Assembly: GCA_019186825.1 (NCBI GenBank)
Contig: JABARP010000012.1
Coordinates: forward strand, 197,532 to 261,531
Direction of reading: 5' to 3'
Length of the DNA: 64,000 nt
DNA from: Pyrinomonadaceae bacterium
GTDB taxonomy: Bacteria > Acidobacteriota > Blastocatellia > Pyrinomonadales > Pyrinomonadaceae
The notes beneath the pieces were generated by a model, which was not told where the DNA came from, searched no databases, and saw only the letters and a list, made by a program, of their open reading frames with translations. A program made the translations under genes and the position numbers. Below, piece after piece: positions 9,249 to 17,673 of this stretch. Every line of letters starts with the position of its first letter. Positions within the stretch are counted from its first letter, which is position 1.

Positions 9249-9461
9249 ATGTATCTGCAGCACGACGACCCGCACCGCCACACGGCACCGGGAATTGAAA
9301 CCTTTTACTTGTTCTTGATCCTAGCTCCGATTCTGGTCGCCCTTTTAGTGTTTCTGCTGTGGAAAGTATTGAATCACTTAGAAAACGAAAAGCCTCCGAT
9401 CCCTCAAAAAAACCGGACCAACCCGGACGGCGCCAATGAGAAACATGTCCGAAACGCTTAG
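9249..9461 (+). CDS. Small membrane protein of unknown function
   Basis: 70 residues with a His-rich N-terminus (YLQHDDPHRHTAPG), one clear transmembrane helix (FYLFLILAPILVALLVFLLW) and a hydrophilic tail. A strong site (GGGAGGACAACAAAAGG) precedes the ATG. Its stop codon abuts the next start, so it probably belongs to the operon with the DsbB-like protein. I do not recognise a family. The His cluster could bind metal. The 119 bases before it, after the CDF gene, hold only a short 38-codon frame (9182-9298) that I do not support. Confidence 0.6.
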   Translation: MYLQHDDPHRHTAPGIETFYLFLILAPILVALLVFLLWKVLNHLENEKPPIPQKNRTNPDGANEKHVRNA

Positions 9462-9917
9462 ATGAAGGCAAGAAAATCGTTCGGGAAAATGGAATTTACC
9501 TCAATAAGAGAAACCCTTTCATACTTTGCATGGACCACCGCGCTTGTCGCGACCACTGGTAGCCTCTTCTTCAGCGAGGTGATGGAGCTGCCGCCGTGCG
9601 TTTTGTGTTGGTATCAGCGGATCGCGATGTACCCGCTGGTCATCGTCCTCGGCGCGGGGATCATAATGCGCGACCCGCGTATGAAATATTACGCGCTACC
9701 ACTGGCTATGGTCGGCCTCCTAATTTCGATTTATCACAATTTGCTTTATTACGGGGTCGTCCCGGAAAGCATCATGCCGTGCCAACAGGGTATCTCGTGC
9801 ACGACGGTGCATATCGAGTGGCTCGGGTTTATCACGATTCCGCTGATGGCATTAGCGGCGTTCGCGGTGGTGAGCTTGTGCTTGTGGCTCCATAAGACGG
9901 GGCGTTTGGAAAAATGA
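9462..9917 (+). CDS. Disulfide bond formation protein DsbB/BdbC
   Basis: 151-residue four-helix membrane protein. The first periplasmic cysteine pair is in PPCVLCWYQRIAMYP (C46, C49), the hallmark of DsbB/BdbC, and the second pair is in MPCQQGISC (C107, C113). It should reoxidise the partner thiol oxidase using quinone. The gene starts immediately after the previous stop and ends one base before the DsbA-like gene, so the three are co-translated or co-transcribed. In this island the pair would help fold Cys-rich periplasmic metal proteins or repair metal-damaged thiols; this role is inferred. Confidence 0.92.
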   Translation: MKARKSFGKMEFTSIRETLSYFAWTTALVATTGSLFFSEVMELPPCVLCWYQRIAMYPLVIVLGAGIIMRDPRMKYYALPLAMVGLLISIYHNLLYYGVVPESIMPCQQGISCTTVHIEWLGFITIPLMALAAFAVVSLCLWLHKTGRLEK

Positions 9918-9918
9918 T

Positions 9919-10614
9919 ATGAGGAAAGAAGTAATTATCTTAGGGGCGATCGTCGCCCTCGTCATTGTCGGTGTCGTCGTGGGTTCGAACTATTATCGAA
10001 ACTCGCCGCAGAACGAGAGGGTCGCGACTAACACGGGCGCCAATTCAAATAAAACCGGCGTCAATCCCGAGACGCTTGTAAGGCCGGACAGCTATACCCT
10101 CGGTCCGGCGGGCGCGCCCGTGACCGTGGTCGAGTTTCTGGACCCGGAATGCGAAGCCTGCGCCGCTTTCAGCCCTGTGGTCAAAAAACTGCTCAAAGAT
10201 TACGAAGGCAAGATCCGCCTCGTCGTCCGTTACATGCCGCTCCATCCGAATTCGCTTGCCGCGGCGACCTTCACCGAAGCGGCGGGCGAGCAGGGTAAAT
10301 ATTGGCAGGCCCAAGAGATGCTTTTTCAAAAGCAGCCCGAATGGGGAACCAAGCACGGGCCGCAAGCCACCGCCGAAAATTTCGACATCACCGCGCTGTT
10401 CCGGAAGTACGCGATGGAACTGGGGCTGGATCTCGACAAAATGGACGCCGCGTTCGCCGAAAACCGCTACCAGGCGAAGATCCAACGTGATCTGAAGGAC
10501 GGGCAGTCGCTTGGAGTGCGTCAAACACCTACGTTCTTCGTCAATGGCAGACGGCTCGCGAGATTCAGCGAGGCGGACTTGAGGGCGCTCATCGATGATG
10601 AATTGCGTAATTGA
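9919..10614 (+). CDS. DsbA/BdbD-like membrane-anchored thiol oxidase
   Basis: 231 residues: an N-terminal anchor (about 5-23), a short linker, then a DsbA-type thioredoxin fold with an inserted helical region. The active site is EFLDPECEACAAF (C78-E-A-C81), and a cis-Pro loop RQTPTFFVNG lies near the C-terminus. It is the expected substrate oxidase for the DsbB-like protein encoded one base upstream. CEAC differs from the CPHC of E. coli DsbA, so its redox potential may differ. Family placement is firm; direction of thiol exchange is inferred from the DsbB neighbour. Confidence 0.92.
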   Translation: MRKEVIILGAIVALVIVGVVVGSNYYRNSPQNERVATNTGANSNKTGVNPETLVRPDSYTLGPAGAPVTVVEFLDPECEACAAFSPVVKKLLKDYEGKIRLVVRYMPLHPNSLAAATFTEAAGEQGKYWQAQEMLFQKQPEWGTKHGPQATAENFDITALFRKYAMELGLDLDKMDAAFAENRYQAKIQRDLKDGQSLGVRQTPTFFVNGRRLARFSEADLRALIDDELRN

Positions 10615-10635
10615 CCCCCTGGAAGGATTGCCCTG

Positions 10636-12570
10636 ATGAACATGAGCGAATCGACAACAACCACCGACGTAGCGAAGCCCGGTCTCTGGCAGGACCGAAA
10701 GTTTCAGTGGCTCATAGCGAGCGTCGCCCTCGTCGCCGTCTTCGAGTTCTTGTCGTTGATGGGGGACGACTACAAGCTTCGGCGCGATCTCGCATTCCCG
10801 TTTTTCGCGGCCCTGATCCTCGCGGTCGGGTGGCGGACGCTGTGGAGCGGGCTGAAGGCGTTATCGAAGCTCAATTTTCGCAGCATCAATCTCTTGATGA
10901 CGATCGCTGTCGTCGGCGCGTTTTACCTGGGCGAATACGAGGAAGCCGCGGTCGTAGTGGTGCTGTTCGCGCTTGGCGAGAGGCTGGAGAGTTTCGGCAT
11001 TCAGTCGAGCAAATCGGCTTTGCAGGCGTTGGTCGATCGCACGCCGAAAACTGCCCGCGTGCGGCGGGAGGGCGGTGAATCAGAGCTCCCGATCGAGGAG
11101 ATCAGCGTCGGCGACACTTTGATCCTGAAGCCCTCCGATATGATCGCGCTCGACGCGGAAGTGACGTCGGGCGCATCGAGCGTCGATGAGTCGGCCATCA
11201 CCGGCGAGCCGCTGCCGAAGGACAAGCACGCTGGCGACCGCGTTTTCGCGGGGACGCTGAATATGCAGGGCTATCTAGAAGCGAGAGTGGTGAAGACCGC
11301 AAAAGACACGACGCTCGCGAAGATCATCGAAACGACCTTCGCCGCGACGAAAACAAAAGCGGAAACCCAGAAATTCATCGAGGCGTTTGCGGGTTACTAT
11401 ACGCCGTCGATCATCGCGATCGCGACGCTGCTCGTCGTCATACCGTCGGTGTTTCTGGGCCAGCCGTTCAACCCCTGGTTCGAGCAGGCGATCACGATCC
11501 TCGTCATCGCGTGCCCGTGCTCGCTCGTGATCTCGACGCCGATCTCCATTTACGCCGCGATTGGCAACGCCTCGGCAAAGGGAGCGTTGGTTAAAGGCGG
11601 CAAGTACATCGAGGCAATCGGGCGCATCAAGGCCGTCGCGATGGACAAGACCCGCACGCTCACTTACGGAAAGCCGAAGGTCACCGACGTGCTGCCGTTC
11701 GGCGAGACCACGCGTGAGCACCTGCTCGCGTGCGCGGCCGGGATCGAGAGCTACTCGGAACATCCGCTGGCGGCCGCGATCGTCGCGGCGGCGAACGAGG
11801 AAAAGATCGACATCCACGGCGTCGAGAATTTCCAGGCCGTGATGGGCAAGGGGGCGAAGGCGGATTGCATCGTCTGCTACGACAAGCACCACTGCATCGG
11901 GAAACTGCCTTTCATAACGGAAGAACACGAGGTTCAGGAGGAGGTCGTCCGCCGCGTCGAGGCGTTGCAGAAGGAGGGCAAAACCTCGATCGTGGTGAGC
12001 AGTCAGTACGGAGTGGAGGGTGTGATCGCACTGACCGACGAGATCAAAACGGAAAGCCGCGCATCCGTCGCCGAATTGCAGGAACTGGGCATCGAGGTCG
12101 TGATGATGACCGGGGACAACCGCGCTCCCGCCGAAGCGGTCGCCAAAGAGGTCGGCATCCGCGAGGTGAAGGCGGAAATGCTTCCCGAGGACAAAGCAGA
12201 GGGCATCAAGGAACTGCTCGCCAAATATGGCCCCACCGCGATGGTCGGCGACGGCGTCAACGACGCCCCGGCCCTCGCCCTCTCCAGCGTCGGTGTGGCG
12301 ATGGGCGCAGCCGGCTCCGACACCGCTATCGAAGCGGCCTCGATCGCGATCCTGAACGACCGCCTCGAGCTGATCCCTTACCTCGTAAGGCTTGGCAGGC
12401 GGGCGGTCTCGACGATCCGAATCAACACGGTCGCCGCCATCGCCACGAAGCTCGTGTTCGTCGTCCTCGCGATCCTCGGATTAAGCAGCCTCGCCCTCGC
12501 GATCTTCGCGGACGTCGGAGTCACCGTGCTCGTGATTTTGAACAGCCTACGGCTGCTCAGCTACAAATAG
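10636..12570 (+). CDS. Heavy-metal P1B-type ATPase with altered DKTRTLT motif
   Basis: 644 residues, ZntA/CadA-like without an N-terminal HMA domain. Seen: actuator loop AITGEPLPK, translocation motif CPCS (C293, C295), SEHPLAAAI in the nucleotide domain and the hinge GDGVNDAPALAL. The phosphorylation motif reads DKTRTLT (D337), with CGC where all family members expect a glycine codon. Arg beside the phosphorylated Asp is expected to impair catalysis, so the pump could be inactive or specialised, or the base could be a sequencing change. A Cys/His-rich insertion CIVCYDKHHC follows HP. The gene lies 21 bases after the DsbA-like gene. Zn/Cd/Pb is the likely substrate class by similarity. Confidence 0.9.
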   Translation: MNMSESTTTTDVAKPGLWQDRKFQWLIASVALVAVFEFLSLMGDDYKLRRDLAFPFFAALILAVGWRTLWSGLKALSKLNFRSINLLMTIAVVGAFYLGEYEEAAVVVVLFALGERLESFGIQSSKSALQALVDRTPKTARVRREGGESELPIEEISVGDTLILKPSDMIALDAEVTSGASSVDESAITGEPLPKDKHAGDRVFAGTLNMQGYLEARVVKTAKDTTLAKIIETTFAATKTKAETQKFIEAFAGYYTPSIIAIATLLVVIPSVFLGQPFNPWFEQAITILVIACPCSLVISTPISIYAAIGNASAKGALVKGGKYIEAIGRIKAVAMDKTRTLTYGKPKVTDVLPFGETTREHLLACAAGIESYSEHPLAAAIVAAANEEKIDIHGVENFQAVMGKGAKADCIVCYDKHHCIGKLPFITEEHEVQEEVVRRVEALQKEGKTSIVVSSQYGVEGVIALTDEIKTESRASVAELQELGIEVVMMTGDNRAPAEAVAKEVGIREVKAEMLPEDKAEGIKELLAKYGPTAMVGDGVNDAPALALSSVGVAMGAAGSDTAIEAASIAILNDRLELIPYLVRLGRRAVSTIRINTVAAIATKLVFVVLAILGLSSLALAIFADVGVTVLVILNSLRLLSYK

Positions 12571-12597
12571 TCAAAAGTTTGGATCAGAACCGCGCCG

Positions 12598-12626
12598 TTG
12601 ACGGCAGGAAATTTCTGCGTTATTTT
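12598..12626 (+). promoter_or_regulatory. Sigma70-type promoter for feoB-arsR
   Basis: TTGACG at 12598-12603 and TATTTT at 12621-12626 are separated by exactly 17 bases. Transcription would begin near 12633, just before the inverted repeat at 12636, the usual place for a repressor site. Hexamers are imperfect but spacing and position are good. Confidence 0.55.
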
Positions 12627-12635
12627 GAAATATCG

Positions 12636-12653
12636 TATGAACGTCTGTTCATA
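12636..12653. promoter_or_regulatory. ArsR/SmtB-type operator palindrome
   Basis: TATGAACGTCTGTTCATA is a perfect 7-bp inverted repeat with a 4-base centre. Its TGAAC/GTTCA arms resemble operators of the SmtB/CadC/CzrA group. It overlaps the predicted transcript start and lies 17 bases before the FeoB start, and the same operon encodes an ArsR-family regulator, so autoregulation is likely. Confidence 0.65.
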
Positions 12654-12670
12654 TATGCAAATGCTAGGCT

Positions 12671-14722
12671 ATGCCGAAACCAGTATCACCCATGGCAACA
12701 ATTTCACCCGCACAAACTTCCGCGGTCGGTGGCAAGCTCACCATCACGCTCGCCGGAAATCCGAACGCCGGGAAAACGACGCTCTTCAACGCCCTGACGG
12801 GTATGCGGCAGAAGGTTGCAAACTACCCGGGTGTGACGGTGGAGCGCAAGGAGGGCATGTGGCGCCTCGGCGAAGAGTCGGTGCGGTTGATCGATTTGCC
12901 CGGGCTTTACAGTCTCAACGCGAATTCGATCGACGAGGAAATCGCCCGTGACGCGTTGACCGGTAAGATATCCGGCTTGAACGCGCCCCACTGCATCATC
13001 GCCGTCGTCGACGCGACGAATCTGGACAGAAATCTGTATCTCTTCACGCAGCTTCTTGAGTACCGGATCCCGATAGTCGTTGCGCTCACCATGATCGACG
13101 AAGCCGAAGCGCGTGAAACAAAAATCGACGCCACCAAGCTCTCTTCACATCTGAAGGTGCCGGTCGTCCCCGTCGTCGCGGGGAAGCGGCGCGGGCTCGA
13201 AGATTTAACGGAAGCGGTCGAGAAGGCCGTCAAAAGCGGCCCCCCCGCACAGGTGGAATTTCCGTTCTTGGATCGCGATGGTACGGAAGCGCAAAACGGC
13301 AACGCCTCGATTCTGGCGCGCTACAGTTGGATCGCTAATGCGGTGCAGGAGTCCGTCAATGAGCGCGAAGAATCCGGCGAGCGTTCCTTCAGCGAGAAAC
13401 TCGATGGCGTTCTGACACATAAAGTTTTCGGGTTGTTGATCCTCGTCGGAATCTTGTTGTTCGTCTTCCAGACGATTTTCTCGTGGGCGCAGTTGCCGAT
13501 GGATCTGCTCGATTCAGTGTTCGGGGCGCTGCAGAATGCCGCGAGAGACGCACTTCCGCCCGGGCTCCTAAACGACCTGATCGCCAACGGCATCATCGCT
13601 GGGGTCGGCGGCGTGATGATCTTTCTGCCGCAGATCGTTTTGCTGTTCCTCTTCATCTCGATTCTCGAAGACACCGGTTACATGGCGCGGGCGGCTTTTC
13701 TGCTCGATAAATTGATGAGCAAAGCCGGGTTGCACGGCAAAGCATTTGTGCCTTTGATGAGCAGCTTCGCGTGCGCTATCCCAGGCGTGATGGCGACCAG
13801 AACGATCGAGAACCCGAGAGACCGTCTGGCGACGATCATGATCGCGCCGTTCATGAGCTGCTCGGCCCGACTCCCCGTTTACACCATGATGGTCGGGGCG
13901 TTTTTCACCGGGCAATACGTGCTCGGCTTCATCTCAGTCGGCGCGGTGCTGATCCTGTCGATGTATGTCCTGGGCGTGGTGACGGCGATCGTCGTCGCGT
14001 TCGTTCTGAAACGGACGATCCTTAAAGGCCCCACGCCGCCGCTCTTGATGGAACTGCCGCCCTATCGGATACCGAATTTCAAGGTCGTTTTTCTGAACGT
14101 ATACCAACGCGCAGGGATGTTCGTTAAACGAGCCGGGACCGTGATTCTGGCGATCTCGATAATCCTCTGGGCGTTGGCGAACTTCCCGCGCCCGCCGAAA
14201 GTCGGGTCCGACGCGGCAGTCGCCGAGACGCATATCGAAAAAACTAACCAGTTGGACGAGGAGAAACAGAAGCAAGTAGAAACCGAGGCCGCCGCCGAGC
14301 AACTTCGGTACAGCATCGCCGGGCGGATGGGCAAAACGATCGAGCCGGTGATCGCCCCGCTCGGGTACGACTGGAAAATCGGTATCGGGCTTATTTCCAG
14401 TTTCGCAGCCCGTGAGACGTTCGTTTCGACGATGAGCATCCTGTACAACGTCGGCAAGGACGAGGAAGCGACCTCGCAGTCATTACTCCAAGCGATGCGC
14501 GATGCGAAACGGGACGATGGCTCGCCCGTGTGGACTCCTCTGCTCGCGCTGACGACGATGATGTTTTACTTGCTGGCGTTTCAGTGTATGTCCACGTTCG
14601 CGACCGTCAGGCGCGAAACCAACTCGTGGGGCTGGACGTTTTTTATGGTCGGCTATATGACCGCCCTGGCTTATGTCGTCACCTTCCTTGTTTATCAGGG
14701 CGGCAAGCTTTTGGGATTCTAA
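12671..14722 (+). CDS. feoB: FeoB-type metal transporter with N-terminal G domain
   Basis: 683 residues. The G domain shows the P-loop GNPNAGKTTLF, switch motif DLPGLYSL and a G4-like TMIDE (T in place of the usual N). The membrane domain has gate motif APFMSCSARLPVY and the repeat AARETFVSTMS. No FeoA is present. Known FeoB proteins import Fe2+, but here the gene is followed by an ArsR/SmtB regulator and preceded by a matching operator, so uptake or handling of another divalent ion is possible. The start is uncertain: ATG 12671 has a weak site, and ATG 12692 would also fit. The gene is complete at the C-terminus. Confidence 0.92.
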   Translation: MPKPVSPMATISPAQTSAVGGKLTITLAGNPNAGKTTLFNALTGMRQKVANYPGVTVERKEGMWRLGEESVRLIDLPGLYSLNANSIDEEIARDALTGKISGLNAPHCIIAVVDATNLDRNLYLFTQLLEYRIPIVVALTMIDEAEARETKIDATKLSSHLKVPVVPVVAGKRRGLEDLTEAVEKAVKSGPPAQVEFPFLDRDGTEAQNGNASILARYSWIANAVQESVNEREESGERSFSEKLDGVLTHKVFGLLILVGILLFVFQTIFSWAQLPMDLLDSVFGALQNAARDALPPGLLNDLIANGIIAGVGGVMIFLPQIVLLFLFISILEDTGYMARAAFLLDKLMSKAGLHGKAFVPLMSSFACAIPGVMATRTIENPRDRLATIMIAPFMSCSARLPVYTMMVGAFFTGQYVLGFISVGAVLILSMYVLGVVTAIVVAFVLKRTILKGPTPPLLMELPPYRIPNFKVVFLNVYQRAGMFVKRAGTVILAISIILWALANFPRPPKVGSDAAVAETHIEKTNQLDEEKQKQVETEAAAEQLRYSIAGRMGKTIEPVIAPLGYDWKIGIGLISSFAARETFVSTMSILYNVGKDEEATSQSLLQAMRDAKRDDGSPVWTPLLALTTMMFYLLAFQCMSTFATVRRETNSWGWTFFMVGYMTALAYVVTFLVYQGGKLLGF

Positions 14723-14748
14723 GAAAAGTGATTCGAACGAGTAAAGCT

Positions 14749-15126
14749 ATGAGCGAAAAAGCGGCACAACCGGTGGGCGATGCGTGCGAGATTCAATTCG
14801 TTGACGAAGGCAAAGTGGAAAACGTCCGCCGCGCGATGAAGTCGGCCGAAGCAATTGGTTTGCTCGCCGAGACTTTCAGAATATTGGGCGACCCGACGCG
14901 AATCAAAATCGCATTCGCTTTATCAAAAGAAGAATTGTGCGTCTGCGACATCGCCAATCTTTTGGGCGTCTCGCAGTCGGCGGTTTCGCATTCCTTGCGG
15001 ACGCTGCGGCAGATGAAACTCGTCCGTTTCCGCAAGGAAGGTAAAATCGCCTACTACACTCTCGACGACGAGCACATCGCCAATCTTTTCGACGAAGGCT
15101 TCCGGCACGTCGAAGAATTGTTGTAA
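14749..15126 (+). CDS. ArsR/SmtB-family metal-sensing repressor
   Basis: 125 residues, winged helix with recognition helix SQSAVSHSLRTLR. Two known metal sites appear intact. The alpha3N type has C13 plus ELCVCD (C64, C66), as in CadC; the alpha5 type has D107, H109, H120 and E123 with the same spacing as SmtB. Such proteins repress efflux or uptake genes and release DNA on binding Zn, Cd, Pb or Co. The start ATG 14749 lies 26 bases after feoB; a longer in-frame reading from inside feoB is an artefact. It probably binds the palindrome at 12636. Confidence 0.93.
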   Translation: MSEKAAQPVGDACEIQFVDEGKVENVRRAMKSAEAIGLLAETFRILGDPTRIKIAFALSKEELCVCDIANLLGVSQSAVSHSLRTLRQMKLVRFRKEGKIAYYTLDDEHIANLFDEGFRHVEELL

Positions 15127-15186
15127 GGCGCCGGATACATATTTTTGACCACGAGTGAAGGGGAAAACACTTGGTCGCGGGCAGCT

Positions 15187-15846
15187 ATGAAAACAGAGAG
15201 TAAAGAAAATTACATTCCAGCGTTAGGTCTGGATTTTCTCACGCCTTTTTACGACTTGGTGGTGAAGTGGACTACTCGGGAAAAAGTTTTCAAAGGAAAG
15301 TTGGTCGAGCAAGTCGAAATCGCTTCGAACGGGCGGCTGTTGGATTTGGCTTGCGGGACGGCGACCTTGACCGTCGCGTTGAAACGTAGATTTCCTCAGG
15401 CGGAAATTCATGGACTAGACGGTGACGCGAAAATTCTTCGCATTGCCCGCCGCAAAGCTGCCGCCAACGGTGCTGAAATAAATTTCAGCGAAGCCTTATC
15501 AACCGCACTGCCGTACCCGGACGAGCATTTCGACGCGATCGTGACGAGCTTGTTCTTTCATCATTTGACGCCCGCAAACAAGCGAAAGACTCTTGGGGAA
15601 GTGTTCAGGGTTTTAAAGACCGGAGGCACCTTGCACCTTGCCGATTGGGGTAAGGCCGCAAATATTCTGATGAAGGCAGCCTCGCAGCCGATCGTCTGGC
15701 TCGACGGCGCGACGACGGCGGACAGCCTGCAGGGAAGGTTGCCGGAACTTGCGGCGGGCGCGGGTTTTACTGAAATCCGCGAGACGGCAAATTTCGGAAC
15801 ATTTTTCGGCACGATTCGCATTCACAAAGCACGAAAACCACTTTAG
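15187..15846 (+). CDS. Class I SAM-dependent methyltransferase
   Basis: 219 residues from ATG 15187; a TTG at 15145 gives a longer, less likely form. The SAM-binding motif I is RLLDLACGTATLTVAL, motif II is an acidic HGLDGD, and FDAIVTSLFFHHLTP gives motif IV. It resembles UbiE-like and other small-molecule methylases. The three cysteines of ArsM arsenite methyltransferase are not seen. It follows the ArsR gene, and a close paralog lies at 61708 with the same opening (YIPAL...LTP-YD...WTTRE), also next to metal genes. The substrate is unknown. Confidence 0.85.
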   Translation: MKTESKENYIPALGLDFLTPFYDLVVKWTTREKVFKGKLVEQVEIASNGRLLDLACGTATLTVALKRRFPQAEIHGLDGDAKILRIARRKAAANGAEINFSEALSTALPYPDEHFDAIVTSLFFHHLTPANKRKTLGEVFRVLKTGGTLHLADWGKAANILMKAASQPIVWLDGATTADSLQGRLPELAAGAGFTEIRETANFGTFFGTIRIHKARKPL

Positions 15847-15905
15847 GATATGCAATCGAAAACGCTCGGGGCGGGCCGTACACATTCAGATGGCTGGAGA
15901 CGGAA

Positions 15906-16562
15906 ATGAATCTGCACCTGCGCGATATCGCAAATAAGCACGAATGGCATAACGTCCGATGGTTCCGCAGGATGGCGCCGGTTTATGACATCGTTGAGAT
16001 TTTCGCGCGTCACATACGAGAAAAGGTTGTGATCGATTCGGGGTTATCTCATGGCGCAAGGGTGTTGGATATGGCTTGCGGAACCGGGGCGCAGAGTGTC
16101 GCGTTCGCGAAATATGGATTTTCCGTCGTCGGGGTTGACTTATCACCGGACATGCTCGCACGCGCAAAAATGAAAGTCAGAAATGGTTACGACGTAACAT
16201 TTATTTGTCGGGACGCGTCGAGCGTCCCTTACGCCGATTCGCATTTCGACCTTTCGACCGTTTCCTTCGGACTTCACGACATGCCGGAGCAAATCGGTCT
16301 GGCGGTTTTGCGAGAAATGCGGCGGGTGACGAAACCGGACGGCAAGATCGTGATCGTGGACTACGACGTGCCGCGAAATGCACTTTCGGCTTTTCTGGGC
16401 CACGCCGTCGCAAAAACTTGGGAGACCGTATATTACGACCATTTTCTAAAAGCCGGCCTGCAGCACTACTTGGTCGAAGCGGAACTTTCGGCGGAAGAGA
16501 AAGAGAATTTTGTATTCGCGAATGTTCAAAAGGTGTTATGCACGAACCGTAAGCGGACCTGA
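15906..16562 (+). CDS. Class I SAM-dependent methyltransferase (UbiE-like)
   Basis: 218 residues. Motif I is ARVLDMACGTGAQSVAFA, followed by VVGVDLSPDMLARAK and the post-motif LREMRRVTKPDGKIVIVDYD. The last segment and a C-terminal GLQHYL match the UbiE/COQ5 type. It is preceded by GGAGACGG and lies 59 bases after another methyltransferase of a different subfamily. Quinone, tellurite or small-thiol methylation are all possible; no residue pattern decides. Probably in the feoB-arsR transcript. Confidence 0.85.
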   Translation: MNLHLRDIANKHEWHNVRWFRRMAPVYDIVEIFARHIREKVVIDSGLSHGARVLDMACGTGAQSVAFAKYGFSVVGVDLSPDMLARAKMKVRNGYDVTFICRDASSVPYADSHFDLSTVSFGLHDMPEQIGLAVLREMRRVTKPDGKIVIVDYDVPRNALSAFLGHAVAKTWETVYYDHFLKAGLQHYLVEAELSAEEKENFVFANVQKVLCTNRKRT

Positions 16563-16666
16563 TTAGTCTACGGACTCCCGCACCGTAGCATTCACGAGGT
16601 GGGAAGTTGACCCGACGATCATTTCGTCTGTTGGTAAAAGCGAAAGCCCGAAGGTTGATTTAAGGA

Positions 16667-17470
16667 ATGGAGAAGACAGTTTTTCACATACCGCAGATGG
16701 ATTGCCCGTCCGAAGAGAATCTGATCAGGCTTAGGCTCGACGGGATCGCCGAGATAAAGCACCTCGCGTTTGACATTCCGCAGCGACGACTGACCGTTCA
16801 TCACGAAGGGCGGCTAAGCGAAATCGAAAGTTCGATAGCGGATCTAAATTTGGGCGGCACCCGCGTCAGCACGGAGCAATCGGAAGAGGTCCAATTCGAA
16901 GAACCCGCGAAACAGCGGAAACTATTGTGGACGGTTCTCGCGATCAACTTCGGATTTTTCGCGATCGAGATGGCGACGGGTTTGATCTCAGGCTCGATGG
17001 GCCTGGTCGCCGACAGCCTCGACATGCTCGCCGACTCGTTCGTTTACGGAATTAGCTTGTTTGCGGTCGGAGCCACCCTGGCGCGAAAACAGCGCATCGC
17101 TACGCTTGCGGGCTATCTTCAGATCGCGCTCGCCACCATCGGCTTCGTCGAGGTTATCCGCAGATTCTTAGGCGTTGAGGAGATGCCGGACTTCGCCACG
17201 ATGATCGTCATTTCGATCCTCGCTCTGGTCGCGAACGGGCTCTGTCTTTATCTGCTGCAAAAATCCAAGAGCAACGAGGCGCACATGCAGGCGAGTGCCA
17301 TCTTCACGTCCAACGACGTGATCATCAACCTGGGCGTGATCGCGGCCGGAGTGCTGGTCTACTTGTTCGGATCGAACAAGCCGGATCTGATCGTCGGGAC
17401 CATCGTGTTCATGGTGGTCCTGCGCGGGGCATTGCGGATCCTGAGATTGGGGAAACCCGCCGATGGATAG
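16667..17470 (+). CDS. HMA-domain cation transporter of the CDF superfamily
   Basis: 267 residues. The N-terminal 75 residues form a ferredoxin-like HMA-type fold in which the metal loop reads MDCPSEENL, with one Cys rather than CxxC. Six helices follow. SGSMGLVADSLDMLADSFVYG is a CDF TM2 with DxxxD in place of HxxxD, and TM5 has SAIFTSNDVIINLGVI. The cytoplasmic C-terminal domain of CzcD is lacking. It may export a divalent metal delivered by its own N-domain; substrate is not determined. Its stop overlaps the next gene by eight bases. Confidence 0.85.
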   Translation: MEKTVFHIPQMDCPSEENLIRLRLDGIAEIKHLAFDIPQRRLTVHHEGRLSEIESSIADLNLGGTRVSTEQSEEVQFEEPAKQRKLLWTVLAINFGFFAIEMATGLISGSMGLVADSLDMLADSFVYGISLFAVGATLARKQRIATLAGYLQIALATIGFVEVIRRFLGVEEMPDFATMIVISILALVANGLCLYLLQKSKSNEAHMQASAIFTSNDVIINLGVIAAGVLVYLFGSNKPDLIVGTIVFMVVLRGALRILRLGKPADG

Positions 17471-17666
17471 ATCCGCTACATTTTGGGTCACCGTTGTCGT
17501 GGCTGTCATCCTTGCGGCGGTTCTTTACGCACTCGCGAGGCACGCATTGCGCCGGTTCAAGTTTTCGAAGCGGGACATGAAGGCGGCCGGGTTGAACCGC
17601 AAGGAGCGACGGCAATTCACGGCGCGGCGGAAGGGGGCACGGCGGAGCGGCAATAAGCGTTTCTAA
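17463..17666 (+). CDS. Small basic membrane protein, unknown function
   Basis: 67 residues: one N-terminal transmembrane helix (FWVTVVVAVILAAVLYALA) followed by a strongly basic tail (RRFKFSKRDMK...RKERRQFTARRKGARR). It overlaps the end of the HMA-CDF gene by eight bases, so translation is likely coupled. No known domain was recognised. The overlap and lysine/arginine bias argue for a real gene, but function is open. Confidence 0.6.
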   Translation: MDRSATFWVTVVVAVILAAVLYALARHALRRFKFSKRDMKAAGLNRKERRQFTARRKGARRSGNKRF

Positions 17667-17673
17667 AAAAAAC

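Noticed and set aside
9182..9298. 38-codon frame between the CDF gene and the small membrane protein
   Set aside because: Overlaps a better-supported gene with a strong ribosome site and has no recognisable features.
15187..15846. Arsenite methyltransferase (ArsM)
   Set aside because: The conserved ArsM cysteines are not present; only the generic SAM fold is supported.
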